Counted from the stretch's first letter, positions 27,251 to 37,078 are shown. The stretch is DNA of 64,000 nt from Blautia sp. AF19-10LB (GCF_003461245.1 NZ_QTWS01000014.1:24734-88733), one strand, 5' to 3'. Translations and numbers: made by a program. Notes: generated from the sequence alone by a model not told the origin.

Positions 27251-27313
27251 AAGGAGCCATACGCTCCTTAACTACTACGATATTCATTATATATGAGTGG
27301 TGAAAGATGTCCA
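27251..27313 (-). promoter_or_regulatory. folC promoter and leader hairpin
   Basis: Minus strand -35 TGGACA (27308-27313), 16-bp spacer, -10 TATAAT (27286-27291). The transcript then carries a small hairpin AAGGAGC/GCTCCTT (27251-27269) about 45 nt before the start codon. The hairpin holds a decoy Shine-Dalgarno-like AAGGAG in its stem; no T-run follows. Confidence 0.6.
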
Positions 27314-27346
27314 GTACCAATCGTAATCTTTTATTCGGCAAAATCT

Positions 27347-29362
27347 TTAATTTTCTGCCGGAAGTTTCCATTTATTTTCGTTATACAACATATAAGCCGA
27401 GCGATCGTAACTCTTGCTCAGTGCTTTTCTGGTAGAACTGTTGCTTCGCTGAACAACAGAAACCCGGTCAAAATCATTGATCTCTGTTCCCGAGATCATC
27501 AGAGTGGTCGGATTTACATAGACTGTATCATACCATTCTCCGTTCAGTTTGACCTGACTGGATGGCGTGAAATTCGTTCCCCTGAGCCGGTAGGTATGAT
27601 CCACTGTAGATATCTCTTCCATGGAATCCAGTGTCACATCATAAAGTCCCATCCGCATCTTGGTCCTCTGGAACGGGCTTTCTCCGTCATAGGAATATTT
27701 CTTGCCGTAAAGCACGTCATACTGAAGAGTCTCCAAATCCACCTGATAATTCCTTGTATTTCTTCTCGCCTGATGATAACGGAAGATCGTACCTTCGTGG
27801 ATACCGGCACGGTCCATGACCTCTGCTGCCATCTGATAAGCTGCAAGGTTTTCATCTTTTTTCTCCAGACCGAAGTTATCCCACATAACGTACTGTGTCT
27901 GGAACAGATATTTGTTCTTGAGATCTTCCACAGTAAGTCCCATGGTCGGAAGATGATCGCCATACATAACAAGGATCACATCCTCCGGATAATCTGCAAG
28001 CGCATCTGTAAGTTCCTTGACAAAGTTATCCATCTCATGGATCTCATTACAGTAGTATTCCCACTGATTGTTCTGAGCCTCTGTCTCGGCTCCGGAAACT
28101 GTGATCTCCGGATCGTCGATCAGCTGTTCTTCTGGATAGGCTCCATGTCCCTGCGTGGAAATCGTATAAATGTAATCCGATTCCTCCGTAGAATCCAGAC
28201 ATTTGATAATTTCATCCGTCAGAACTTCATCCTTGGTCCAGCCAAGCGGATTCTTGTCCTCTTCCTCCGACATGTATTCTGCAGAAGTGAAGGTATCAAA
28301 TCCAAGATTCGGGAAAATGCTCCTTCTTCCATAGAAATTCGCCTCATTATTATGTACTGCATGAGTCGAATAGCCAAGATTCTTGAGCACATACGGTGCA
28401 CTTTCGCAGGTGGTTTCCTTGAGAATGCTCTTGTATGGATACTCACCCGGTCCGAAATAATGAAGGCTCATACCGGTGATAGATTCAAATTCTGTATTGG
28501 CAGTTCCTGCTCCTACAGACGGAACCTTGTAATATCCCGAAGTGTATTCTTTCATGAGTTTACGGAAATTCGGGATTGGATCCTCTGAGATGTTCAGATA
28601 CTCTACCAGCGTCGGATCAAAGAAGGACTCAAGCTGTACAAAAATAATGTTCGGCTTGCTGTCCTCGTTTGTTGCCGGAAGATTGTCTTCTGTCTTTTCG
28701 ATACGGGTGATCTCCTGCTCAGAGTAATCTCTCGGACAGCTGATCCCTGTATCAAAGATCGTTACTGCGAGGCAGTAAGGATATCCATAATCCTCATATG
28801 CAAACGCAATATTTCCAAAATAGTTGGACAGGACCCTCTTCTCAAGTGCAAGCTGTGTCGCTCCCGCAAAAAGAGCCGCTCCGACAACGACAAGGAGAAA
28901 GTCATAGCGGAACTTCACCTTACGTTTGTACTTCGGTGCCTTGATCAGAAGGATCAGAAGCAGCAGTGCAAAAAGTCCCAGAAGAATCAGTGCAAGCACT
29001 ACGCCCCATGCCGGCAGATATTTATTCAGGACTGCCATTCCGTCTGTCAGAAGATGAAGATCCGGTCCGGTAAACGGAGTAACCCTGTTGGACAGGATCA
29101 CTCCATTGATAATACCAAGCAACAGCCACAAGATCGAGATCAGAACTCGCCAGAAACATCTCCTGCGGAAAAGATACACGATCAGTGAAGTTGTAAAAAT
29201 CAGTGCAGCATTGTATGCAAAGACAAGTGGTTTCGTGGTCATATATGTCCATGCTGCCGAAAAAGAACGGCGGCTGATCATCTCGATCAGGAAATAGCCA
29301 AGTGCACTGCACAGTGCATGAAGCAGCAGGGAAATCCGGTTACACACTTTATACCATTTCAT
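27347..29362 (-). CDS. LTA synthase-family phosphoglycerol transferase/sulfatase
   Basis: Membrane enzyme of 671 residues: five N-terminal membrane segments (to about residue 180), then an extracellular sulfatase-fold domain starting at PNIIFVQLESFFDP. The catalytic Thr is in GTANTEFESITG; YTISTQGHGAYP and VMYGDHLPTMG supply metal ligands, as in lipoteichoic acid synthases that polymerise glycerol phosphate from phosphatidylglycerol. After the enzyme domain, residues about 583-640 resemble an IPT/TIG-type beta domain (RGTNFTPSSQVKLNGEWYDT). It lies 15 bp after valS and so is probably on the same transcript. Exact acceptor polymer unknown. Confidence 0.85.
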   Translation of the reverse strand: MKWYKVCNRISLLLHALCSALGYFLIEMISRRSFSAAWTYMTTKPLVFAYNAALIFTTSLIVYLFRRRCFWRVLISILWLLLGIINGVILSNRVTPFTGPDLHLLTDGMAVLNKYLPAWGVVLALILLGLFALLLLILLIKAPKYKRKVKFRYDFLLVVVGAALFAGATQLALEKRVLSNYFGNIAFAYEDYGYPYCLAVTIFDTGISCPRDYSEQEITRIEKTEDNLPATNEDSKPNIIFVQLESFFDPTLVEYLNISEDPIPNFRKLMKEYTSGYYKVPSVGAGTANTEFESITGMSLHYFGPGEYPYKSILKETTCESAPYVLKNLGYSTHAVHNNEANFYGRRSIFPNLGFDTFTSAEYMSEEEDKNPLGWTKDEVLTDEIIKCLDSTEESDYIYTISTQGHGAYPEEQLIDDPEITVSGAETEAQNNQWEYYCNEIHEMDNFVKELTDALADYPEDVILVMYGDHLPTMGLTVEDLKNKYLFQTQYVMWDNFGLEKKDENLAAYQMAAEVMDRAGIHEGTIFRYHQARRNTRNYQVDLETLQYDVLYGKKYSYDGESPFQRTKMRMGLYDVTLDSMEEISTVDHTYRLRGTNFTPSSQVKLNGEWYDTVYVNPTTLMISGTEINDFDRVSVVQRSNSSTRKALSKSYDRSAYMLYNENKWKLPAEN

Positions 29363-29377
29363 CTGAATGCTCCTTTA

Positions 29378-32032
29378 TTATTTTTCCATCTGTTTCAGCT
29401 GTACGTTTACCTTTTCCATCATTTCTTCGTATTTCTGAAGTTTTTCTTTTTCTGCGTTTACTTTTGCTTCCGGTGCTTTGTTTACAAAGTTCGGATTGTT
29501 GAGCATACCCTGGCATCTTGCGATCTCTTTGGTGAGACGCTCCTGCTCTTTCTTGAGGCGTTCCATCTCTTTTTCTCTGTCAACAAGGTCTTCCAGAGGC
29601 ATGTATACAACTGCATCAGATACAACAACGGATACTGCGTCCTCGCCGATTCCGTTCTTATTTTCCTGTACGTGGATCTCTTTTGCAAATGCGAGATTTA
29701 CAAAGGATTTCTTGCAGGCTTCGTATCTTGTGCAGGTGTCTGTATCCTTACCTACGATGTAAAGATGTGTCTTGCGGTTCATCGGCACGTTCATTTCTGT
29801 ACGTGTGTTACGGATTCCGCGGACAGCTTCCTTGAAGCTCTCTACTGCTTTTTCTGCTTCCGGGAATACCCATGCTTCCTGGAATGCCGGCCAGTCAGAG
29901 ATCATGATGGACTCTTCTTCCGGAAGAAGTGTACAGTAGATTTCTTCTGTGATGAACGGCATGTATGGATGAAGCAGTTTCAGTCCTTCTGTCAGGGCTG
30001 TACGCAGTGTCCAGAGTGCATCGTTGGCTGCCTTCGGATTCTCGTCTGCTTTCCAGAGACGTACCTTGGCCATCTCGATGTACCAGTCACAGAGCTCATC
30101 CCACAGGAAATCATAAACCTTCTGTACGGCGATTCCAAGTTCATATTTATCCATGTTGTCTGTTACGTCACGGATCACGGTGTTGAGTTTGGAAAGAATC
30201 CATTTATCCTCGAAGCAGAGCTCATTAAGGTCTGCTGGTTCGGTGACTGTCTTGCCTTCCAGGTTCATCATGATGAAACGTGATGCGTTCCAGATCTTGT
30301 TTGCAAAGTTACGGCTGGACTCTACACGCTCCCAGTAGAAACGCATGTCGTTTCCAGGTGCATTACCTGTGATCAGAGTCAGACGAAGTGCATCTGCGCC
30401 GTATTTGTCGATAACTTCAAGAGGATCGATACCGTTTCCGAGGGATTTACTCATCTTGCGTCCCTGAGAGTCACGTACCAGACCATGGATCAGTACATGA
30501 TGGAACGGAACTTCTCCTGTCTGCTCCAGTGCGGAGAATACCATACGAATAACCCAGAAGAAGATGATATCATATCCTGTTACCAGTACATCTGTCGGAT
30601 AGAAGTATTCCAGTTCCGGTGTCTTGTCCGGCCATCCAAGTGTGGAGAACGGCCACAGAGCGGAGCTGAACCATGTATCCAGAGTGTCCTCATCCTGATG
30701 GAGATGTGTGCAGCCGCATTTCGGGCATTTCTCCGGCATTTCTCTTGCAACGACTACTTCACCGCACTCATCGCAGTAGTAAGCCGGGATCCTGTGGCCC
30801 CACCAGAGCTGACGGGAAATACACCAGTCACGGATGTTCTCCAGCCAGTGCAGATATGTCTTTCCGAAGCTTGCCGGAACAAATTCCAGTTCGCCTGGTT
30901 TCAGCGCGTCCATAGCTGCTTTTGCCATTTTATCCATGCGGACGAACCACTGTGGTTTGATCATTGGCTCTACGGTTGTGCCGCAGCGGTCATGTGTACC
31001 AACGCTGTGGTTGTGCGGAACAACTTTGACCAGAAGTCCCTGTGCATCGAGGTCTGCCACCATTGCCTTACGTGCTTCGTAGCGGTCCATTCCTGCGTAT
31101 TTGCCGCCAAGGGAATTGATAGTAGCGTCATCGTTCAGGATGTTGATTTCTTCGAGATTGTGGCGTTTGCCTACTTCGAAGTCGTTCGGGTCGTGTGCCG
31201 GTGTGATCTTAACGCAGCCTGTTCCGAATTCTTTGTCAACGTACTCATCTGCGATAACCGGGATCTCACGGTCAGTCAGAGGCAGTTTCAGCATCTTGCC
31301 GATCAGATCCTTGTATCTCTCATCCTCCGGGTTTACTGCTACTGCGGTATCACCGAGCAGTGTTTCCGGACGTGTAGTTGCGATTTCTACGAATCTTCCT
31401 TCTTCACCTACGATCGGGTAGTTGATGTGCCAGAAAAATCCGTCCTGGTCCTCATGCTCAACTTCTGCATCAGAGATGGAAGTCTGGCATACCGGACACC
31501 AGTTGATGATCCTGGAGCCTTTGTAAATGTAACCTTTCTCATAGAGACGGATGAAAACTTCCTGTACTGCCTTGGAGCATCCTTCGTCCATGGTGAAACG
31601 TTCTCTCTCCCAGTCAGCAGATGCACCGAGCTTCTTGAGCTGGTTGATGATCTTTCCGCCGTACTCTTCTTTCCATGCCCATGCATGTTTGAGGAATTCT
31701 TCACGTCCGATGTCGTGTTTGTCGATTCCTTCTTTTTTCAGCTTGTCGATGACTTTGACCTCTGTTGCGATTGCTGCATGGTCAGTTCCCGGCTGCCAGA
31801 GTGCCTCGTATCCCTGCATTCTCTTGAAACGGATCAGGATGTCCTGCATGGTTTCATCGAGTGCATGTCCCATATGAAGCTGACCGGTTACGTTCGGCGG
31901 CGGCATAACGATGGTAAATGGTTTCTTGTCTGGATTTACTTTTGCGTGGAAGTATCCGTTGTCCATCCATTTCTGATAGAGACGTTCTTCCAGCCCTTTC
32001 GGGTCATAAGTCTTTGCAAGTTCTTTGCTCAT
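29378..32032 (-). CDS. valS: Valyl-tRNA synthetase
   Basis: Class I synthetase charging tRNA-Val, with editing of threonine. The 884 residues contain the HIGH motif as HMGH (PPNVTGQLHMGHALDE), the CP1 editing domain (TTRPETLLGDTAVAVNPED), KMSKS (GRKMSKSLGNG), the anticodon-binding domain and a C-terminal coiled-coil arm (KEMERLKKEQERLTKEIARC). GGAGGACATT lies before the ATG. Unlike many Firmicute valS genes, no T-box sequence (AGGGTGG) is visible in its short leader. Confidence 0.97.
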   Translation of the reverse strand: MSKELAKTYDPKGLEERLYQKWMDNGYFHAKVNPDKKPFTIVMPPPNVTGQLHMGHALDETMQDILIRFKRMQGYEALWQPGTDHAAIATEVKVIDKLKKEGIDKHDIGREEFLKHAWAWKEEYGGKIINQLKKLGASADWERERFTMDEGCSKAVQEVFIRLYEKGYIYKGSRIINWCPVCQTSISDAEVEHEDQDGFFWHINYPIVGEEGRFVEIATTRPETLLGDTAVAVNPEDERYKDLIGKMLKLPLTDREIPVIADEYVDKEFGTGCVKITPAHDPNDFEVGKRHNLEEINILNDDATINSLGGKYAGMDRYEARKAMVADLDAQGLLVKVVPHNHSVGTHDRCGTTVEPMIKPQWFVRMDKMAKAAMDALKPGELEFVPASFGKTYLHWLENIRDWCISRQLWWGHRIPAYYCDECGEVVVAREMPEKCPKCGCTHLHQDEDTLDTWFSSALWPFSTLGWPDKTPELEYFYPTDVLVTGYDIIFFWVIRMVFSALEQTGEVPFHHVLIHGLVRDSQGRKMSKSLGNGIDPLEVIDKYGADALRLTLITGNAPGNDMRFYWERVESSRNFANKIWNASRFIMMNLEGKTVTEPADLNELCFEDKWILSKLNTVIRDVTDNMDKYELGIAVQKVYDFLWDELCDWYIEMAKVRLWKADENPKAANDALWTLRTALTEGLKLLHPYMPFITEEIYCTLLPEEESIMISDWPAFQEAWVFPEAEKAVESFKEAVRGIRNTRTEMNVPMNRKTHLYIVGKDTDTCTRYEACKKSFVNLAFAKEIHVQENKNGIGEDAVSVVVSDAVVYMPLEDLVDREKEMERLKKEQERLTKEIARCQGMLNNPNFVNKAPEAKVNAEKEKLQKYEEMMEKVNVQLKQMEK

Positions 32033-32068
32033 AATGTCCTCCTATTATATAGGCTAATTCCTTTATTG

Positions 32069-32103
32069 AAAAAACAGCCCCTCACACTGCTTGTGTGAAG
32101 GGC
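32069..32103 (-). terminator. Intrinsic terminator in the valS leader
   Basis: Minus strand GCCCTTCACAC (32093-32103) pairs with GTGTGAGGGGC (32077-32087), followed by TG and six T. It stands after the FtsX-type gene, but also about 17 nt downstream of the predicted valS start site, so valS transcripts from that promoter would have to read through it. Confidence 0.8.
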
Positions 32104-32126
32104 AATGTTTGCCTAACTCTGAAACT

Positions 32127-32155
32127 ACTATAATTGCATTTTTCGACCTTGTCAA
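32127..32155 (-). promoter_or_regulatory. Strong sigma-A-type promoter of valS
   Basis: Minus strand -35 TTGACA (32150-32155), 17-bp spacer, -10 TATAGT (32127-32132). Predicted start near 32120, giving an approximately 88-nt leader. Confidence 0.8.
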
Positions 32156-32195
32156 GAAGGATTGATGAAAAATCACATATATTCCAGAATTTTTA

Positions 32196-35100
32196 TTATT
32201 CGACAGATTTCAGTGATTCTACCATGTCGATCTTCTTGAGTTTTCTGTGCATAAAGATGTTTACGATGATCGAGAAAATACAGGTGATCACCGCACAGTA
32301 TACGAAGCTTATCGGCCGGATGTTCCTTCCGAACATGACTGCGTCAACCTCTACGGTCACGATGATATAGCGGTGCAGAAGGATTCCAAAAACAGCACCG
32401 AAAAGAATTCCTGCTATAGTCAGGATGATATTTTCCCTCAACACATACTGTGAAACTTCCCCGTCAAAAAATCCCAGCACTTTGAGTGTCGCCAGCTCTC
32501 TCTGGCGTTCCGTGATGTTGATATTATTCAGATTATAAAGTACAACAAACGCCAGCATTCCGGCCGATACGATCAGCACAATGATGACGATCCCCAGTGT
32601 ACTGAGCATACGGTTTACCATATCCATGGTACTGGCCGTATAGCTGATACTCAAGACTGCCGGAGATTCCATGATCTTCTGTCCGATCGACTCTGTCTGA
32701 TCCTTGTATTCATCTCTGACAGCAAAAACAATATCTGCATAATCCGGATCTTCACCAAAGGTTTCCTTATAAACATTCGGCGTCATATAAACATAATGTC
32801 CGGCATAATTCTCTGTGATGACAGCGATTTTCACCTGATATTCCCTGTCGTCTTTTTTGACTGTCAGTTCGTCTCCCACTTTGAGGTCCAGAAGACCGGC
32901 TGTTTTTTCACTGACTGCCGCACCTGCGTCTGTCAGCTCATATTCTTCCTTTGTTTTGCGGTTTCTGAGCGTAACATCCTTTTTAAAGTTATCCAGATTT
33001 TCCGGAACATAAACATATACGCTTAAATTTGACTTGCCATTTGGTGCTGTGAGTTTGGAAAGCTGGATCTTCGTGTAGTGCTCCAGTTTTTCATTCTTAT
33101 CCAGTTCCTCTGTGAGTGCTTTCTTTTCCTGCTCCGTCGCATCGTCATCGGAGATAATCGTGCCGTCATAATGCTGGATATTTGCATACTGGAGATTAAC
33201 GACATCCGAAACAGAATCCTGGATTCCATAACCTACCAGCATCAGTGCCATACTTCCCGCGATGCCGAAGATCGTCATAAACAGTCGTTTCTTGTAGCGG
33301 AAAAGATTTCGAAGCGATGATTTCCATGTAAAGTTCAGATGTTTCCACAAAAACGGAATCCGCTCCAGAAGGATCCGCTTGCCCTCCTTCGGTGCCGGCG
33401 GGCGCATCAGGGATGCCGGGGTCTCTACCAGTGCCTGACGACAGGAAAGGATCGTTGCCCCTACGGTACATACAAGTGCCGCAACAGAAGCTGTCAGTGC
33501 ATATTTCCACTCATAATGGATCTGCAGGCTGTTGGAAACATTGTGATACATCATCCCATATGCCTTAATGATTATATATGGAAGAATTTTTTCGCCGATG
33601 AGGATCCCTGTCACGCTTCCTCCTGCTGTTGCAAGAAATGCGTAACTTAAATACTTGGAAGCAATATCGAGTTTCTTATAGCCAAGCGCCTTCATCGTTC
33701 CGATCTGTGTTCGCTGTTCTTCGACCATTCGTGTCATGGTCGTAAGGCTGATGAGTGCTGCAACCAGGAAAAAGATCACAGGGAATACCTGACCGATATT
33801 TTTGATACGGTCTGCATTGTCTCCGTAATCGGAATATTCCGGAAGGTCATTGCGGTCTGTGATGATCCATTCCGGTTCTTTGAGGTCGTTCAGTTCTTCT
33901 TTCGCATCGCTGATCTTCTGCTCACCGTCGCGGATCTCATCTTCCGCTTCTTTCCTGCCATCCTCGTATTCTTTCTTTCCGTCCTTTAATTCTTTCTCGG
34001 CATCGGCAAGTTTCTGTTCGGAATCTTTAAGTTTCTGTTCGTTTTCTGCGATTTCTTTCTCGCCGTCTGCAAGCTTCTTCTCATTGACCGCGATCTCTGC
34101 CTCTCCAGAAGAAAGCTTCGCTTCATTAGCCTCGATCTCCGCCTGGCCACTCTGCAATTTCTCGCGGTTTGCATCGATCTCTACCTGTCCACTCTGAAGC
34201 TGTGCGAGACTTGCATCAAGTTTCTCCTTACTCTCTGTTAAAGTCTGCTCATTAGCTGCAAGTTCTTTTTCCCCGGAAGAAAGTTTGGCCTCCTGGCTGT
34301 CAAGCTGTGCCCGATTCTGATCGATTGTCTTCTGACCGGCATTCAGATTTTGCATAGTCGCTACCAGCTCTGTTTTCTTTGCCTGCGCCTGACTGAGTCC
34401 TCCCTGGGCTGCGCTTAAGTTATTCTGAAGTTCTGCTTTCTGATTTACAGCCTGCTGACAGGCATCCAATGCCGACTGAGCCTGACTGAAAGTTCCGTTC
34501 GCTGTTTCCAGCTGTCCCTGTGCCTCGCCAAGAGCCTGTTCATATCCTGCCAGTTCTTCCTCAGAAAGTTCTCCTGCCTCAACCTGCTGCTTTGCCGCAT
34601 CATAAGCTGCCTGTGCGCTGTTTACAGCTTCCTGTGCTGCCTGCACTGCACCACTTGTCTGATCGTATGCCTGCTGTGCCGCGGCAAGCTGATCTTCTAC
34701 ACCGGAGAGCTGCTCCAGTCCTGCCTGGATCTGTGCGATCTGGCTTTCCAGCTGTGTGATCTGTGCATCCACCGCTGTCTGACCATCCTTTACCTGCGCG
34801 ATTCCTGCCGTCAGCTCCTTCTGTTTCTGTTCAAGCTTGGTACGTCCGGCTGCGATCTGTTTCTTTCCGGATTCTATCTGCTGTTTTGCTTTGTCGAATT
34901 TCGCTTTGCCTGCATCATACTTTTTCTTTCCTGCATTATACTGCGCCCATCCGTCATCCAGCTTTGCCTGTGCCGCAGATAACTGGGACTGACCATCAGA
35001 AAGCTGGGCTTTCGCCGAAGCAAGCTGTTCCCGTCCGTCGGCGAGCTGCGTTTTGGCATCTGCGAGCTGCTTCCTGCCGTCGGTAATTTCTTTCTTTGCA

Positions 35101-36038
35101 TCTTCGAGCTGTTTCTTGCCATCCTCGTACTGTTTTCTGCCATCGGCAAGTTCTTTCTCTCCGTCATCGAGTTTTTTCTTTGCATCAGCAAGCTTCTCGT
35201 CGGCCTCTTTTTTGCCATCGGCAAGTTCCTGCTCTGCATCAGAGATCTTGTCCTGTGCCTCGGAAACGATCTCGTCGTAACGGATCTGGCAGCGTTCCTC
35301 CTGGATCTCCTCAACTTTATCCTGAAGTTTCTCGATCAGGTTATCGTAGGCATCTGTATAGCTGAGCACCTGATCGGTTCCATGTGCCCGGATATAGATC
35401 TGTGTAAAGATCTCCTGGTCAAAATCCTCCGGCATCACATAGGCAAATCCATTCACCTCACCGGAACCGACTGTCGTATTTCCTCTGTTGAACGAAATGT
35501 ACAGCGGGCTTTTGCCAAGTCCGACTACCGTATAGGTTTCTGTCAACAGAAGCTTACTGTCCCCGTCCTGGCGCATATTGATCGTGCTGCCGATCTCATA
35601 TCCCTGATTCGCGGCAAACGTCGAGTCCAGAAAGCACTCGCCGCTTTTTTCCGGAAGACGGCCTTCTGTTACGGTAAGCTGATTGACCTTCTGATTCATA
35701 GATTCGATATGAAGAACTTTCTGTTTCTCATTCTCTCCACAAATGGCATCCGTCGAATATGCACCTTCCGCACTCTCCACACCATCGATCGACTGGATCG
35801 CTTTTACATCATCTTCGGTAAGCCCCAGAGTTGCCATGACCTTGAGATCCATGAGGCTGGCTTCGATATAATAAGCATCTCCCGAAAGACGCATATCCGG
35901 CGACGCTGCCTGAATACCGGAAAAGAAAGCAACACCCAGTGCCACGATACAGAAGATGGAAATAAAACGTGCCCTGCTCTTTCGGATCTCCTGCCAGAAA
36001 TCTTTGTGTAATGCTTTTTTTCTGCGTTTTCCTACCAT
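32196..36038 (-). CDS. ABC transporter permease, FtsX/MacB type, with very long coiled coil
   Basis: A 1280-residue membrane protein: one helix near 23-43, a MacB-like outside domain (about 45-230), about 490 residues of coiled coil (235-722), then an FtsX-type permease of three helices (from VFPVIFFLVAALISLTTM, with TQIGTMKALGYKK), an inserted outside region, and a second FtsX copy at the C-terminus (ITERQRELATLKVLGFFDGEV). The coil is built from heptads of the form L-x-D-G/A-x-x-x (for example LADGREQLASAKAQL). It overlaps its ATPase gene by seven bases. Such pairs export peptides or act on the envelope by mechanotransmission; substrate unknown. Confidence 0.85.
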   Translation of the reverse strand: MVGKRRKKALHKDFWQEIRKSRARFISIFCIVALGVAFFSGIQAASPDMRLSGDAYYIEASLMDLKVMATLGLTEDDVKAIQSIDGVESAEGAYSTDAICGENEKQKVLHIESMNQKVNQLTVTEGRLPEKSGECFLDSTFAANQGYEIGSTINMRQDGDSKLLLTETYTVVGLGKSPLYISFNRGNTTVGSGEVNGFAYVMPEDFDQEIFTQIYIRAHGTDQVLSYTDAYDNLIEKLQDKVEEIQEERCQIRYDEIVSEAQDKISDAEQELADGKKEADEKLADAKKKLDDGEKELADGRKQYEDGKKQLEDAKKEITDGRKQLADAKTQLADGREQLASAKAQLSDGQSQLSAAQAKLDDGWAQYNAGKKKYDAGKAKFDKAKQQIESGKKQIAAGRTKLEQKQKELTAGIAQVKDGQTAVDAQITQLESQIAQIQAGLEQLSGVEDQLAAAQQAYDQTSGAVQAAQEAVNSAQAAYDAAKQQVEAGELSEEELAGYEQALGEAQGQLETANGTFSQAQSALDACQQAVNQKAELQNNLSAAQGGLSQAQAKKTELVATMQNLNAGQKTIDQNRAQLDSQEAKLSSGEKELAANEQTLTESKEKLDASLAQLQSGQVEIDANREKLQSGQAEIEANEAKLSSGEAEIAVNEKKLADGEKEIAENEQKLKDSEQKLADAEKELKDGKKEYEDGRKEAEDEIRDGEQKISDAKEELNDLKEPEWIITDRNDLPEYSDYGDNADRIKNIGQVFPVIFFLVAALISLTTMTRMVEEQRTQIGTMKALGYKKLDIASKYLSYAFLATAGGSVTGILIGEKILPYIIIKAYGMMYHNVSNSLQIHYEWKYALTASVAALVCTVGATILSCRQALVETPASLMRPPAPKEGKRILLERIPFLWKHLNFTWKSSLRNLFRYKKRLFMTIFGIAGSMALMLVGYGIQDSVSDVVNLQYANIQHYDGTIISDDDATEQEKKALTEELDKNEKLEHYTKIQLSKLTAPNGKSNLSVYVYVPENLDNFKKDVTLRNRKTKEEYELTDAGAAVSEKTAGLLDLKVGDELTVKKDDREYQVKIAVITENYAGHYVYMTPNVYKETFGEDPDYADIVFAVRDEYKDQTESIGQKIMESPAVLSISYTASTMDMVNRMLSTLGIVIIVLIVSAGMLAFVVLYNLNNINITERQRELATLKVLGFFDGEVSQYVLRENIILTIAGILFGAVFGILLHRYIIVTVEVDAVMFGRNIRPISFVYCAVITCIFSIIVNIFMHRKLKKIDMVESLKSVE

Positions 36039-36745
36039 TCGATCTCCTCCACCGGTGTCGGATGGTCATTCAGTTCCATCGAAGAAACGGTTCCATTTTT
36101 GATATGGATCACACGGTCTGCCATAGGTGTCAGCGCAGAATTATGCGTGATGACGATCACCGTCATCCCCTTCTCCCTGCACATGTCCTGAAGCAGCTTG
36201 AGGATTGCCTTACCGGTCTGGTAATCAAGTGCACCTGTCGGCTCATCACAAAGGAGAAGCTTCGGATTCTTTGCAAGGGCTCTCGCTATGGAAACACGCT
36301 GCTGTTCGCCACCGGAAAGCTGTGCGGGGAAATTCCCCATTCGATCCTTAAGGCCGACTTCTCTGAGGACCTGTGCCGCATCCAGAGGATTCTTGCAGAT
36401 CTGCATGGCAAGTTCTACATTTTCCAGTGCTGTCAGGTTCGGAACCAGATTATAAAACTGGAATACAAAACCGATGTCATCACGGCGATATGCCGTAAGC
36501 TGTCTGCCGCTATAATCTGTGATATTTCTGCCATCTACCAGAACCTTTCCCTTCGATGCAGTATCCATGCCGCCGAGAATATTCAGAACAGTCGTCTTGC
36601 CGGCCCCACTCGGTCCTACAATGACTACAAATTCACCTTTGGAAATCTCAAAACTGATCTCATCGACTGCACGGATTTCGACTTCACCCATCTTGTATAT
36701 TTTGGAAACTTTATCTAATTTTACATATGCTTCTGGATTATTCAT
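36032..36745 (-). CDS. ABC transporter ATP-binding protein (MacB/LolD type)
   Basis: A 237-residue ATPase of the group that partners FtsX-like permeases. Walker [14 protein letters not shown]-loop [18 protein letters not shown], signature [15 protein letters not shown], Walker [14 protein letters not shown], and the H-loop VIVITHN are all intact. The C-terminal [15 protein letters not shown] overlaps the start of the permease gene. An extended -10 promoter lies about 40 bp upstream. Confidence 0.93.
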   Translation of the reverse strand: MNNPEAYVKLDKVSKIYKMGEVEIRAVDEISFEISKGEFVVIVGPSGAGKTTVLNILGGMDTASKGKVLVDGRNITDYSGRQLTAYRRDDIGFVFQFYNLVPNLTALENVELAMQICKNPLDAAQVLREVGLKDRMGNFPAQLSGGEQQRVSIARALAKNPKLLLCDEPTGALDYQTGKAILKLLQDMCREKGMTVIVITHNSALTPMADRVIHIKNGTVSSMELNDHPTPVEEIEW

Positions 36746-36784
36746 CAGCCTCTCCCTGTCGTTATACCGTTGTAGTTACCCTTA

Positions 36785-36793
36785 AGTATAACA
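36785..36793 (-). promoter_or_regulatory. Extended -10 promoter for the MacB-type ABC operon
   Basis: Minus strand TGTTATACT: -10 TATACT (36785-36790) with TGn directly upstream. No good -35 is seen; the region upstream is the terminator of the SASP gene. Confidence 0.5.
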
Positions 36794-36794
36794 C

Positions 36795-36830
36795 AAAAAA
36801 GCACTGCCCGGAACAGCTTCCAGACAATGC
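36795..36830 (-). terminator. Intrinsic terminator after the SASP gene
   Basis: Minus strand GCATTGTCTGGAA (36818-36830) pairs with TTCCGGGCAGTGC (36801-36813) with three G-U pairs and a 4-base loop, followed by six T. Confidence 0.85.
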
Positions 36831-36846
36831 CTTTTGTGAAATTTTT

Positions 36847-37047
36847 CTAAAGTGTGGAATCCTTTTCTTTCCTGCGGCCGGTCATCAGGCCTCCGATCCT
36901 TCCGGTTTCTTTGGCCGAGAGGCTTTTCCAGCCGCTCTCGAGGACCTTGTCAAGAATTCCCATTTCTTCTGCGATCTCATACTTGATCTTTTCTTCTTCG
37001 GGAAGTTCGCCCCGCAGATATGCCTCCACTTCTTTCTCCTTGTTCAT
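36847..37047 (-). CDS. Alpha/beta-type small acid-soluble spore protein
   Basis: SASPs coat and protect spore DNA and are degraded by the GPR protease at germination. The 66 residues contain KYEIAEEMGI, matching the GPR cleavage region with Glu24-Ile25 at the cut site, and the second conserved block LSAKETGRIGGLMTGRRK, the counterpart of the GxVGG motif. It diverges from the Bacillus consensus in between (VLESGWKS), a form I associate with Lachnospiraceae. A sigma-G-type promoter upstream supports the call. Confidence 0.8.
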   Translation of the reverse strand: MNKEKEVEAYLRGELPEEEKIKYEIAEEMGILDKVLESGWKSLSAKETGRIGGLMTGRRKEKDSTL

Positions 37048-37078
37048 GTCCTTTCACTCCTTTGTTGCTTTTCTTTTG

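Noticed and set aside
32033..32195. T-box riboswitch before valS
   Set aside because: No AGGGTGGnACCGCG-like sequence and the leader is too short; only a promoter and a terminator are seen.
33873..35336. DNA repeat array or CRISPR-like structure
   Set aside because: The repetition is imperfect and follows protein heptads; no constant repeats with unique spacers.
34520..35365. Pro/His/Leu-rich plus-strand frames opposite the coiled-coil region
   Set aside because: Low-complexity reflections of the heptad repeats on the opposite strand.
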